A stretch of 64,000 nt of DNA from an uncultured Cytophagales bacterium (lineage in GTDB: Bacteria; Bacteroidota; Bacteroidia; Cytophagales; Cyclobacteriaceae), in the NCBI GenBank assembly GCA_913057175.1, contig CAJXNP010000003.1:248001-312000 (forward strand), written 5' to 3'. Positions 27,271-36,993 of this stretch are shown here, in pieces. A program made the position numbers and the translations under genes. The notes under the pieces are model-generated. The model made no database searches and had not been told where the DNA came from. It saw only the letters and a list, made by a program, of their open reading frames with translations. Every line of letters begins with the position of its first letter. Within the stretch, counting starts at the first letter, position 1.

Positions 27271-30200
27271 ATGTATGAGATAATTTTTACGAATATCAAA
27301 AGACTCTACAAACCTGTATTTTATGGAGTTCTTTTGCAGATTGTCTTCTTAAGTTTTGCGGATGCCTCCTCAAAACTAGTTGATAAATCCGAAAATAACG
27401 GATATGAACAAATGCAATCATTTCAGATATCTGGTCAGGTTACATCTGAAGAAGATCCAAATGGTTTACCAGGGGTTAATATTGTAGAAGCAGGAACAAC
27501 AAACGGAACTGTAACAGATATAAATGGAGATTTTAGTTTAGAAGTATCATCCGGAGATGCAAAAATCATATTTAGCTCTGTTGGTTATGTGACAGAAGAG
27601 ATTGAGGTTGGCAATCGATCAGTAATCAATGTAAACCTAATTTCTGACATTACTTCTCTTGGAGAAATTGTGGTTGTTGGTTATGGAACAATGGAAAGGA
27701 AAGATGTCACCGGGTCTGTGGGATCCATGGAAGGAGAATCCGTTCAAAGCAGAGGTACTACAAATGTAATGGATGGTATGCAAGGTCTTGTAGCGGGTGT
27801 TGATATTCAGCAAACATCAGTCAGACCCGGTTCGGGGTTCAATATAAATATAAGAGGTCTGAACTCATTAAATACAGATATTAAACCTCTTTTTGTTGTC
27901 GACGGTATTGTTACTAATGACATTGATTTTCTTAATCCAAATGATATTGATCGGATTGATATCCTGAAGGATGCCTCATCCACTGCTATTTATGGCTCAC
28001 GAGGATCAAGCGGAGTTGTAATCATAACAACTAAAAATGCAGATCATACACGCGCCGGTAAATTGAATGTGAGTTACGATGGATTTTACGGTATAAAGAA
28101 AACTGCGCGAATGCCAGATTTTATGAGTGGCAGAGAGTTTGCTGAATATCGTGCTTCGGCATATTGGACATTTAACAGATCTACAAACGAGTGGGGGTTT
28201 GCCAATGATGATACGGGAACCATTATTATGAGCCATACCGATGGCGTAACCGGTTCCCCTGTATGGGCTAACCGTCTATACGAAGAAGATTATACCGATT
28301 TTACTGAACTGGTAACACGTGATGGCTCACAACAAAATCATTATATAAATTTATCCGGTTCTAATGAAAACTTGTCCTACAATGTTGGGGTTGGTTACCA
28401 AAATGAAAAAGGTAATTTTTTAAATGAAGAATTAGATCGCTATAACCTCAAATTGAGTGTCAACCATAGGGCTTCTGATTTAATTGAAATAGGAGCTACC
28501 ACTAATTTTGCCCTAACGGAGACAAGTTTCGGAAGTGGAGATGCAATCATGGATATAACTAGAATGGCTCCATTTTTTACACCCTATAATCCTGATGGCT
28601 CACCTGTGGTGCAACCTGGTCGTAACGGGCCTGAAAACATGACAGACAGGGGAATGACAGGAACTCCAAACCCTCTCGCAACAATGAATTCTCAAACAAA
28701 TGACGCAAGGAGGTACGATTTTCTCGCATCTGCTTATATCCAGGTCAGCCCTATAGAAGGACTTGACCTTAGATCCACTATTTTACCCAGGTACTATCGT
28801 GAGCGTACAGGTTTTTTCCAGGACATCATCCAAGACACCTATTTGGAAAGGGAGCCTTATCAAACCATTCGCATTGGAAGAAGTGAAAACGATGAGTATT
28901 TCGAATATACCTGGGACAATATGATCAACTACAAAAAAACCTTTGGTGAAAGACATACAATTAATGCAACTGGGGTTTTTAGTGTGTACCGCACTAGACG
29001 AGAAGCATTGCAGATAGAAGCGAACACCTTGCCCTATTCCTCTTACTGGTATAACCTTTTTAGTGGAACTCCAGTGCTAAGTGGTGAATTAGGCGATGAA
29101 GGTAGCGCTTCACTATATCAGGAATCTGCTTTGATATCTTATCTGGGAAGGGTTAACTATGATTTTTCAAATAAATACCTAGCTACCGCTTCTTTACGAT
29201 ATGACGGGGCTTCTCGTCTTGCAGACAAGTGGGCAGCGTTTCCTTCATTTGCGTTGGCATGGAGAGTTTCAGAAGAGGCTTTCTTAAGTTCAAGTAAGAT
29301 CAATGATTTAAAAGTTCGCCTCTCTTACGGGTACTCAGGGACAAACCAAGGAGTATCACCATATGCCACTATAACAGGACCAAATACTGCTTCTAATATT
29401 TTTTACAATTTTGGAAGCGAAGTTGTAACCGGTTTTCCTCCAGGAAGTCCAGTGAATTTGAACTTAACCTGGGAAAAAACCCGGGAGTTCAATATAGGAG
29501 TTGATTTCGGGATTTTCGGATCTAGAATTTCCGGATCTGTTGATATGTATGATAAACTATCAGATGGCTTACTCCTCGACCGTAATCTAGCCATTGAAAG
29601 TGGCGTAATAAGCATGGAAGATAACATTGGTTCGGTAAGTAACAAAGGTATAGAAGTAGCACTTAATACCGTAAATGTAGAAACAGAAGCATTTCAATGG
29701 ACTACTAACTTTACCTTTTCCTTAAATAAAAACAAGATAGTCTCTATCTACAATGAGGATGAAGATGATACGGGTAATCGCTGGTTTATTGGAGAACCAG
29801 TTGAGGTGATTTATGACTACAAGTTTCTTGGAGTATTTACGCAGGCTGATTATGAAGCGGGCCAAACCGTTTATGACAATTATACTGCAAACCCTGGTGA
29901 AGCAAAAATTCTGGACAGGGATGGCAATAATATACTAAATGCGGACGATAAAATGGTGCTTGGCTCCCCGATGCCTAAATGGATTGGAGGCATAACTTCA
30001 ACAATGAGATACAAGAATTTTGACTTCTCCTTTAATATTTTTACCAGACAAGGAATGTTTGTAAATGATGAGTTTTCAGAAACATTTATAGCCTATGGTG
30101 GACGAAGCAGACGCCATATAGATTATGATTATTACATTCCGGCTGGTGTCCAAGTACCCGATTGGGACAACTTTGTTTTCGATGCAAATGGGTATGCCAT

Positions 30201-30540
30201 AGATATTACAACCAAAACCACGACAGAAGAACATATTGGTGAGTATCCTCTTTATCTTAATAATGGTGGAGCATTTTATGCGGCAAATGATTCACGTCTC
30301 CCCTATTACAAGGACGCTTCATTTGTGAAAGTTAAGAACATTACGCTTGGTTACACCTTTAACAAAGATATGTTGGAAAAGGCTGGAATTAGCAGGCTTC
30401 GCATTTATGCAAATGTGCTTAATCCATTTGTTTTCACAGAGTATGAAGGATACGACCCTGAGTATGCAGAAACAAGTGTTAATGCTGGTAATACTATAGC
30501 CAATATTACTTATCAATTTGGTGTCAATTTGCAATTTTAA
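27271..30540 (+). CDS. SusC/RagA-type TonB-dependent outer membrane transporter
   Basis: 1089 residues from the ATG at 27271; the upstream extension uses TTG and has no signal sense. A signal peptide (VLLQIVFLSFADAS region) precedes a carboxypeptidase-regulatory-like domain at about 50-130 (ISGQVTSEEDPNGLPGVNIV). A TonB-box-like stretch (EIVVVGYGTMERKDVTGSVG) and the plug follow, with NIRGLNSLNTDIKPLFVVDG and ILKDASSTAIYGSRGSSGVV. A 22-strand-type barrel ends in FGVNLQF. There is no STN domain, so unlike the receptor at 1-2020 it is not under FecR-type control. It forms the import channel for the oligosaccharide released by the enzymes of this locus. SusD follows 11 bp downstream. Confidence 0.97.
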   Translation: MYEIIFTNIKRLYKPVFYGVLLQIVFLSFADASSKLVDKSENNGYEQMQSFQISGQVTSEEDPNGLPGVNIVEAGTTNGTVTDINGDFSLEVSSGDAKIIFSSVGYVTEEIEVGNRSVINVNLISDITSLGEIVVVGYGTMERKDVTGSVGSMEGESVQSRGTTNVMDGMQGLVAGVDIQQTSVRPGSGFNINIRGLNSLNTDIKPLFVVDGIVTNDIDFLNPNDIDRIDILKDASSTAIYGSRGSSGVVIITTKNADHTRAGKLNVSYDGFYGIKKTARMPDFMSGREFAEYRASAYWTFNRSTNEWGFANDDTGTIIMSHTDGVTGSPVWANRLYEEDYTDFTELVTRDGSQQNHYINLSGSNENLSYNVGVGYQNEKGNFLNEELDRYNLKLSVNHRASDLIEIGATTNFALTETSFGSGDAIMDITRMAPFFTPYNPDGSPVVQPGRNGPENMTDRGMTGTPNPLATMNSQTNDARRYDFLASAYIQVSPIEGLDLRSTILPRYYRERTGFFQDIIQDTYLEREPYQTIRIGRSENDEYFEYTWDNMINYKKTFGERHTINATGVFSVYRTRREALQIEANTLPYSSYWYNLFSGTPVLSGELGDEGSASLYQESALISYLGRVNYDFSNKYLATASLRYDGASRLADKWAAFPSFALAWRVSEEAFLSSSKINDLKVRLSYGYSGTNQGVSPYATITGPNTASNIFYNFGSEVVTGFPPGSPVNLNLTWEKTREFNIGVDFGIFGSRISGSVDMYDKLSDGLLLDRNLAIESGVISMEDNIGSVSNKGIEVALNTVNVETEAFQWTTNFTFSLNKNKIVSIYNEDEDDTGNRWFIGEPVEVIYDYKFLGVFTQADYEAGQTVYDNYTANPGEAKILDRDGNNILNADDKMVLGSPMPKWIGGITSTMRYKNFDFSFNIFTRQGMFVNDEFSETFIAYGGRSRRHIDYDYYIPAGVQVPDWDNFVFDANGYAIDITTKTTTEEHIGEYPLYLNNGGAFYAANDSRLPYYKDASFVKVKNITLGYTFNKDMLEKAGISRLRIYANVLNPFVFTEYEGYDPEYAETSVNAGNTIANITYQFGVNLQF

Positions 30541-30551
30541 TTTATTGAACA

Positions 30552-32273
30552 ATGAAAAAATTAATATATATAAGCTTTAGCATCCTTTTCTTTTTGACTT
30601 TTGGATGCTCCGATTTATTAGAGGAAGACAACTTGGGGGGTATAAACAATGAAGAGTTTTATAGCACAGAAGTTGGCTTTTCTACATTGGTGACTGCTTC
30701 CTATGCGTCATTAAGAACACTCTATGGCAATGAACCAATATGGGATCTTGGAGGTACAGATATTTATCAGGAGGGCAAAGATCCAGGTGGGCCATTTTAT
30801 CGATACGAAAGTCTGAATGCTGGAAATACTACGTTAAAAGAATTTTATCAAAACACTTATCAAGCAATCCAAAATACAAATGCTGCTTTGTTTTACCTTG
30901 ATGCACCAAACCTAGCCAGTTCTATGAGGACACAGGTTGAAGCAGAAATGCGATTCTTACGAGCATTTTATCATTTTATTTTGATGGAGCAATTTGGTGG
31001 TATCGTGATCAATGAGGAATACACCAATTCACCCAGGGTAAATATTCCAAGATCAGATTTAGCAACAAGCTATGAATTTGTGATTTCGGAAATGGAAGCA
31101 GCACTTTCTGGGGTCCCTTCTGATTCAGATCCTGGCAGAGTGAATAAAGATATTGTCAATCACTATCTTGCAAAGGCATACCTCACCAGAGCATGGGACT
31201 TAGGCTCAAACAGCGATTTTAATACAGCTATTTCTCATGCCGATGCAGTGATAGCAAATAAAGGTTCCATTGAGTTGGAATACTCAGAAGTTTGGGATCC
31301 ATACAATGTGAACAATGAAGAGATCATTTTTACTGTCCAGTACAGCAACGAAGGCGTTGCGAATTTGCAGGATGCAGGGAATAATCAACAAACTTTGTAC
31401 GCCGTATATTCCGGTTCTGGATCCGGAAATATGAAAAGGAGTGTTGATGCATTTGTTCCCGCACATCACGTGATATCGGGTTTTCAGGCGAATGATAGCC
31501 GTTATTGGTTTGACTTTATGCTTACCACTTACAATGAATATTTTAATTACTATCCCGATGGTCCAGGCTTGGGCAAAGGTGGAGTACTCAATTATTACCC
31601 TGTTATTAAAGATCCGAATAAAACATCCTTCACTCCCGCAGACAGTGCCGAGTGGGATGCTTATGTCGCCAGCGTAGGCGGCAAAGCTGATGGTTATATA
31701 GTTTTCCCAATATGGGCAGGAGCAAGCGATTTTCACAAAACTCAATACGAACAAAGGGCTTGGGGAAATACAGACAGAAGGCTACCAGCATTTAAAAAGT
31801 TCGACAACCCTCAAAATGCCGCTAATAGTATCAACAATAACGGAAGCACAAGGAGTATTGTCTTAGCTCGGTTGACAGAAACTTACTTTTTAAAAGCTGA
31901 GGCCCTAATCGGACTTAATCAGTTTTCACAGGCCAGAGACATCGTGCAGGAAATTGTTGATCGTCCGGGCAACAAAGTAGATTCGGGAGGAGAGGATATT
32001 ACTAACGCTTTGGATGGGGTAAGTAACCAAACGGAAGCTTTGGAGGCTTATTTCCTGGAAAGTGGTAAAGAAATGCTGGGCGAATACAACGGTAGATGGC
32101 CAATGCTGAGACGTACTAACATGTTAGGGCACATGCTAACAAATTATAATGCTGATTTTGAAAGAAATGGTATTACGTGGGAAGAACATTGGGATTTACG
32201 ACCAATACCTCAGGATGCAATTCAATTAAATGAAGCTCTGACATTTGAAAATGATCAAAACCCGGGATATTAA
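30552..32273 (+). CDS. SusD/RagB-type glycan-binding outer membrane lipoprotein
   Basis: 573 residues; lipobox Cys19 (FLTFGC). The helical TPR-like SusD fold is recognisable from TNAALFYLDAPNLASSMRTQ, the hallmark AEMRFLRAFYHFILMEQFGG, HYLAKAYLTRAWDL, and the C-terminal RLTETYFLKAEALIGL ... DLRPIPQDAIQLN. It caps the SusC barrel and binds the oligosaccharide. The gene starts 11 bp after SusC and is followed by a strong hairpin terminator. The length is normal for the family. Confidence 0.97.
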   Translation: MKKLIYISFSILFFLTFGCSDLLEEDNLGGINNEEFYSTEVGFSTLVTASYASLRTLYGNEPIWDLGGTDIYQEGKDPGGPFYRYESLNAGNTTLKEFYQNTYQAIQNTNAALFYLDAPNLASSMRTQVEAEMRFLRAFYHFILMEQFGGIVINEEYTNSPRVNIPRSDLATSYEFVISEMEAALSGVPSDSDPGRVNKDIVNHYLAKAYLTRAWDLGSNSDFNTAISHADAVIANKGSIELEYSEVWDPYNVNNEEIIFTVQYSNEGVANLQDAGNNQQTLYAVYSGSGSGNMKRSVDAFVPAHHVISGFQANDSRYWFDFMLTTYNEYFNYYPDGPGLGKGGVLNYYPVIKDPNKTSFTPADSAEWDAYVASVGGKADGYIVFPIWAGASDFHKTQYEQRAWGNTDRRLPAFKKFDNPQNAANSINNNGSTRSIVLARLTETYFLKAEALIGLNQFSQARDIVQEIVDRPGNKVDSGGEDITNALDGVSNQTEALEAYFLESGKEMLGEYNGRWPMLRRTNMLGHMLTNYNADFERNGITWEEHWDLRPIPQDAIQLNEALTFENDQNPGY

Positions 32274-32410
32274 GAATTGAATATATAAAACGCTTGTTAA
32301 GATTCTTAAATAATAGAAGAAAGGCCTTAATGGAATGCAACCTTAAAAAAATTTTTGGAGAGTATAAGTAACTGTTGCTTATTGGATCCAAAATGTTTAA
32401 GTAAATCATT

Positions 32411-32446
32411 GAGGGTTCAACCTTAATTAAGGTTGAACCCTCTTTT
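32411..32446 (+). terminator. Strong rho-independent terminator after susD
   Basis: A 32-base perfect palindrome (16-bp arms, GAGGGTTCAACCTTAA at 32411-32426 and its complement to 32442) is followed by TTTT at 32443-32446. It separates the LamG-SusC-SusD unit from the DUF1593/GH140 pair, which either reads through or has its own promoter in the following 50 bp. Confidence 0.85.
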
Positions 32447-32498
32447 CTAAATTAACATCAACACCAAATAGCCATAAAGACTATTAGATTATTCAAAC

Positions 32499-33809
32499 AT
32501 GAAAACAATGAATGAAAAAACCTTCTTTCTTTTAACAGTACTTTTTCCTTTTGTGGTTTGTTGTTCATACAAGGAAAAGGAAAGCAACACGAAATCAACT
32601 GGTTTGAAAAGTAAACCAAGGGTTGTTGTGTCGACAGATATAGGGGGAACTGATCCCGACGATAACCAGTCTATGATCCACTTTTTAATGTATGCTGATA
32701 AATTTCAAACCGAGGGCTTAATTTCATCGCCATACGGAGAGGGAAGAAAAAGTGAAATTTTAAGAATGATAGACATGTATGAAAAAGACTATACAAAATT
32801 AAAAGCCCATGGCGATTTTCCGGAAGCAGATGAGCTGCGCAAGGTTACAAAACAAGGCGCATTGGTAGCAAACCTGGCCAACGGATGGGGTGAGCCAACA
32901 GAAGGTTCTGACTGGATCATACAAAAAGCAAAAGAAGATAATGAAGATCCATTATGGATACTTGTCTGGGGAGGATTAGAAGATGTGGCCCAGGCGCTAC
33001 ATGATGCGCCGGAAATTGCTGCGAAAATCAGGGTGTACTGGATAGGCGGCCCCAATAAAAAATGGAGCGTCCACAGCTATCTATACATCGCCAGGAATTT
33101 TCCCGATTTGTGGATGATCGAAGCAAACTCTACCTACCGGGGATGGTTTGACGACAGGAATTCGAAAGGTGAAATGGAAAATGATTTATTTTATGATAAT
33201 TTCATGAAGGGTATGGGAGTATTGGGAACCGACTTTATTCATTATTACAAAGGATCCATAAAAATGGGTGATACCCCTTCCCTGGCCTACCTTCTAAATG
33301 GAGACCCTAGTGATCCCACAGGCGAAAGCTGGGGTGGCAGCTTTACCCGCTTACCCTACAGTTCATTCAGGGTTTTTACCAGCAATACTTCCCAATCCGA
33401 TACAGTTCCGGTTTACGGTGTGATTGAATTTGAATTCAGATCTGATGCGCCAGAAACCAATGATTCACCTGAGATTTGGATGAAAATCGATGGCCAGCGG
33501 ATCGATGGCTTTTATGAAGGAAGCGGCGTTTACAAGGTTCGTTTTGTACCCAAGCGGATCGGCAACTGGGATTATGTCATCAATTGTGAGGATGAAGGTA
33601 TTGATGGCCAAGCAGGAAAATTTGTCAGCGTAAACCCCTGGCCAGGCAAGGAGAATGAAAATAATTTCACATTGAATAACTGGTGGAGCGACCGGTCGGA
33701 TCCCGATCTTTACCTGGGTGAATACCAGGGAGCTAAAACTGTCTCAAAATGGCGTGAAGAATACCTGACAGATTGGGTTGAGCGTCTATCCTGGTTAAAA
33801 GAACTTTAG
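32499..33809 (+). CDS. DUF1593 (Sde182-type, nucleoside-hydrolase-like) protein with an inserted DUF5060-like domain
   Basis: 436 residues, lipobox-like end of the signal (FPFVVCC, Cys21-22). The nucleoside-hydrolase-like domain starts with RVVVSTDIGGTDPDDNQS, whose Asp cluster matches the metal site of that fold, and continues with PLWILVWGGLEDVAQALHDA and GDTPSLAYLLNGDPSDPTGE. At about 303-380 a DUF5060-like beta-sandwich appears (IDGFYEGSGVYKVRFVPKRI, then GNWDYVINCEDEG). After it the nucleoside-hydrolase fold resumes (KWREEYLTDWVERLSWLK, equivalent to [17 protein letters not shown] in the paralogue at 48266). The C-terminal Ig-like domain of the paralogues is missing. Activity is unknown. 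The GH140-like gene follows directly. Confidence 0.85.
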   Translation: MKTMNEKTFFLLTVLFPFVVCCSYKEKESNTKSTGLKSKPRVVVSTDIGGTDPDDNQSMIHFLMYADKFQTEGLISSPYGEGRKSEILRMIDMYEKDYTKLKAHGDFPEADELRKVTKQGALVANLANGWGEPTEGSDWIIQKAKEDNEDPLWILVWGGLEDVAQALHDAPEIAAKIRVYWIGGPNKKWSVHSYLYIARNFPDLWMIEANSTYRGWFDDRNSKGEMENDLFYDNFMKGMGVLGTDFIHYYKGSIKMGDTPSLAYLLNGDPSDPTGESWGGSFTRLPYSSFRVFTSNTSQSDTVPVYGVIEFEFRSDAPETNDSPEIWMKIDGQRIDGFYEGSGVYKVRFVPKRIGNWDYVINCEDEGIDGQAGKFVSVNPWPGKENENNFTLNNWWSDRSDPDLYLGEYQGAKTVSKWREEYLTDWVERLSWLKEL

Positions 33810-33885
33810 TCAGTTATATTTCAAAATTTTAAAAACTTGCAATTCCGTGAAAGGCATCTTGCGAAAGGAAGTTTTACGATCAATT

Positions 33886-35274
33886 ATGAAAAATATACTA
33901 ACCATAATACTTGCTTTGTTAGCCCTGAATTCCTGCACTTCATCAAAAAATCAACATGATGAGGTGCCACTATTGAAAATCTCAGAAAACGGACGTTTTT
34001 TTCAGTATGAAAGTGGAAAGCCATTTTTCTGGCTGGGTGATACAGGCTGGTTATTATTTTCAAAGCTAAACAGGGATGAAGCTGTCACCTACCTCGATGA
34101 CCGAAAAAACAAGGGTTTTAACGTCATCCAGGCAATGGTTTTGCACAGCATAAAAGCTGCGAACATCTATGGGGATTCTGCTCTGATAAACGGGAATGTT
34201 ACTCAGCCTCTTTTGAAAGAAGGTAATTCTTTCGAACAACCAGAAACCTATGACTACTGGGACCACATGGATTACATCGTACAACTGGCGGAAGAAAGAG
34301 GAATGTACATGGCCTTGGTTCCTGTTTGGGGATCAAATGTGAAAAATGGTAGTGTCAGTCTGGAACAAGCTGGCACCTATGCCACCTGGCTGGCCAAACG
34401 CTATGCAAACAGACCAAACATCATCTGGCTAAACGGAGGAGATACCCGCGGCGACCAAAACACCGAAATCTGGGATACAATTGGCCGATCCCTCCGAGCG
34501 AACGCTCCGGAACATCTCATAACCTTCCACCCTTTTGGCAGGACAAAATCCTCCATGTGGTTTCATGACGAAGAATGGTTGGATTTTAATATGTTTCAAT
34601 CAGGACATCGAAGATACGACCAGGATGATTCCGACCTGGCATACGGGCAGGACAACTGGAAATATGTGAGAGATGACTATGCCCTTTCCCCTGTAAAACC
34701 GACCCTGGATGGGGAGCCCTCTTATGAAGGAATACCACAGGGATTGCACGACCCCTCCGAACCATACTGGAATGAGGATGATTTACGGAGGTATGCCTAT
34801 TGGTCTGTTTTTGCCGGAGGATGTGGTTTTACCTATGGACATAACGCCATTATGCAGTTTCATAAACCTGGAGACGAGGATCCGGCGTATGGTGTTAAGG
34901 AATATTGGACGGAAGCATTGAATGCGCAGGGTGCAGGTCAAATGAAGTATTTGAAAGAGCTGATCCTTTCAAAACCCTATTTCGAACGAGTACCTGATCA
35001 ATCGCTTATTGCCTCAAATCAAGGCGAAAAATATGATTACCAGATAGCCACCCGTGGTGAAGAATATGCTTTTGTTTACAGCTATAATGGACGTGACATC
35101 GCTGTCAACATGGAAATCCTAAAAGGAGAAATCGTTACAGCTTTCTGGTATAACCCTCGTAATGGAGAAACTGCAACCATTGGAAAATTTGATAATACAA
35201 GTACGAAATCATTTGACCCACCAGGAGAAATGGAAGATGGGAATGATTGGGTGTTGGTGTTGGAATCAGAATAA
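33886..35274 (+). CDS. GH140-like lipoprotein, candidate apiosidase (DUF4038/Apiosidase family)
   Basis: 462 residues from the ATG at 33886 (a GTG at 33847 is less likely); lipobox Cys17 (LALNSC). TIM barrel of the Apiosidase (formerly DUF4038) family: PFFWLGDTGWLLFSKLNRDE, DYWDHMDYIVQLAEERGMYM, IIWLNGGDTRGDQN and KPTLDGEPSYEGIPQG. Asp186 (GGD) and Glu277 (DGEP) fall where the characterised rhamnogalacturonan-II apiosidase of GH140 has its two catalytic acids. The tail at 370-462 is the small beta domain usual in this family (AFWYNPRNGETATIG). GH140 enzymes split the bond between apiose and the galacturonan backbone. It follows the DUF1593 gene and is divergent from the proposed apiose operon. 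Confidence 0.85.
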   Translation: MKNILTIILALLALNSCTSSKNQHDEVPLLKISENGRFFQYESGKPFFWLGDTGWLLFSKLNRDEAVTYLDDRKNKGFNVIQAMVLHSIKAANIYGDSALINGNVTQPLLKEGNSFEQPETYDYWDHMDYIVQLAEERGMYMALVPVWGSNVKNGSVSLEQAGTYATWLAKRYANRPNIIWLNGGDTRGDQNTEIWDTIGRSLRANAPEHLITFHPFGRTKSSMWFHDEEWLDFNMFQSGHRRYDQDDSDLAYGQDNWKYVRDDYALSPVKPTLDGEPSYEGIPQGLHDPSEPYWNEDDLRRYAYWSVFAGGCGFTYGHNAIMQFHKPGDEDPAYGVKEYWTEALNAQGAGQMKYLKELILSKPYFERVPDQSLIASNQGEKYDYQIATRGEEYAFVYSYNGRDIAVNMEILKGEIVTAFWYNPRNGETATIGKFDNTSTKSFDPPGEMEDGNDWVLVLESE

Positions 35275-35389
35275 TTTAATTCGGAAAATCCACAAAAATT
35301 TCTGTCCACCTGACCGACGATTTGTAAAACCCTGGTTGTGATAAAATTATTTCAATGGTGTTAGTTAATTGTGAATTTATAGTTGAAGA

Positions 35390-36660
35390 TCAGAATACCT
35401 CAAATACAACCGATGTTTCGTAAGGAATTTCATCCGGACAAATGATGGATAACCCGTCGTCTTCCTGCTTCCATTGCAAATCACCTTCGTATCCGATTAA
35501 ACGAACTGATTCAAGAGTCTGACCTTTGTTAATCTGATTCGTGCCTAATGACTTTATTTTTATTTTTTCGCCAGGTTCAAGTACTCTCATACAAAAGGCA
35601 AAAATAGCATCATTTTTACCTACCGTAAAACGAAAATCCTGTGTGTCAAATTTAAAATCAGCATGTTTGGCCCCCAGTTTTCCTCCTGGAAGCATTTTCA
35701 GTTTTCCATCTATTATCTCGCCCTCACCGTCAACCTTCCAGGCACGACTACCATAGATCGATTCACAGTTTCTACGCATCCAGAAATTTACCTCTTCCAG
35801 CATTTTCTGACTGCCTTCGTCTAAAGAGCCATCAGGCAAAGGAGAGATGCAGATCGCTGTATTTCCATCGCGGGATACAGCCTCTATGATATATCGAATG
35901 ACCATGCCCGAATGATAAGTGAAATCTGCCCCGTAGTACCAATCACCCATCGGAATTTCGACAATCCATGGCTCATTATCTTTTATTTCTTCCGGTGCAC
36001 CAAACTCTTCTGTTGTCACAGTTCCATTCGTCTTTTGTCTAAACTTCACAATACTGAACGTGTTGACCTTTCCACGACGTTTCAATGTCTGGTTGTAGTA
36101 ATAGGCGATCACCTGTTGCATGACATCTGCCTTGAAGCCAGCGCCGGTTCCATAACCATAGAATCGTTGCTGCGAGGTGCCGTCTGTATAGATAAAATCA
36201 GGATCATACTTGTCAACGGCATCCATCATCCGCAGAGCCCATTGTGTAGCATACCAATTTGCGTAAGGCATGTGGTTGACAAATATCCTTCTCCAGTGGT
36301 TGTCCAGCTTTCATAGGTAGCTTTTTTAATCCCTTTATATTCGCGTAGATTGATGCCATAAAGTAATCGTGGATCCAAACCTTGCCACCACGTCCCTTTA
36401 CCATCTGCCAGGGTGAGGTTGCCATCATAGGGTACTCCTTTCAGATCACCGATAGAATCACTTCCAAAAGCGGTTTGCCACCACCAGGTGTATTCATGAT
36501 GAAAGGTGATGCCGAAATTCATTCCTTGCTCCCTGCAGGCCTTGGCCCACTCTCCTACTAAATCCCTTTTTGGACCAATATTAACTGAATTCCAGGGTTG
36601 AAACCGCCGTATTTTGAAATGCTCATCGAAGTGAGCTGTGTGGACCGGATTGGGTTTGAG
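35390..36660 (-). pseudogene. GH29 alpha-L-fucosidase remnant, frameshifted and missing its 5' part
   Basis: Three pieces of one protein are visible on the minus strand. About 36660-36523 gives a stretch with NSVNIGPKRDLVGEWAKACR. 36522-36286 continues with MNFGITFHHEYTWWWQTAFG and GLDPRLLYGINLREYKG. Near 36285 the frame shifts by one base. 36271-35390 then continues with YANWYATQWALRMMDAVDKY, DPDFIYTDGTS (nucleophile-Asp region) and the typical end ISPLPDGSLDEGSQKMLEE / SIYGSRAW. The signal peptide and the first part of the barrel are absent, and a second frame change is likely around 36610. The gene is convergent with the GH140-like gene. A functional copy would have removed alpha-L-fucose. 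Confidence 0.85.
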
Positions 36661-36759
36661 GAAAAGTGTTGTATTTGAATGAAGTGCGTTCCAGTAGGTA
36701 GTGAACGATGGCTAGTCCTATCTTCGACAAAAAAGTACTTAACATTCGAATTTCGCTTT

Positions 36760-36993
36760 TTATCTCTTCGTAACCTTATACACCTTCCCTTCACCATCAT
36801 AAGTGATCCATTCGCCGACCGGTTCGCCCTTTTCGAAATGTCCGGAGCGTTTTAAGGTTCCGTCAATACGGTACCATTCCCAGTATCCCTGCGGCTGGCC
36901 TTCCTCTATTTTTCCCTTCGACCAAATGGTCTTTCCATTGGCGTGGTACTTAATCGTCAGCCCATCAATTATTTCAGACTTCTTATCTCTCAT
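36760..36993 (-). CDS. Small MORN-repeat / YwqK-like protein
   Basis: 77 residues: GLTIKYHANGKTIWSKGKIE, EGQPQGYWEWYRIDGTLKRS and GHFEKGEPVGEWITYDGEG, i.e. three copies of the MORN-like pattern 'G-x-(W/Y)-x-x-Y-x-x-(D/N)-G'. No signal peptide. Proteins of this kind are often labelled YwqK-type antitoxins, but no toxin gene is next to it and the label proves nothing here. It lies just upstream of the fucosidase remnant on the same strand, with no sign of being part of that gene. Confidence 0.7.
   Translation of the reverse strand: MRDKKSEIIDGLTIKYHANGKTIWSKGKIEEGQPQGYWEWYRIDGTLKRSGHFEKGEPVGEWITYDGEGKVYKVTKR

Noticed and set aside
36760-36993. Antitoxin of a toxin-antitoxin pair
   Set aside because: MORN-like repeats alone do not show this and no toxin-like gene is adjacent.
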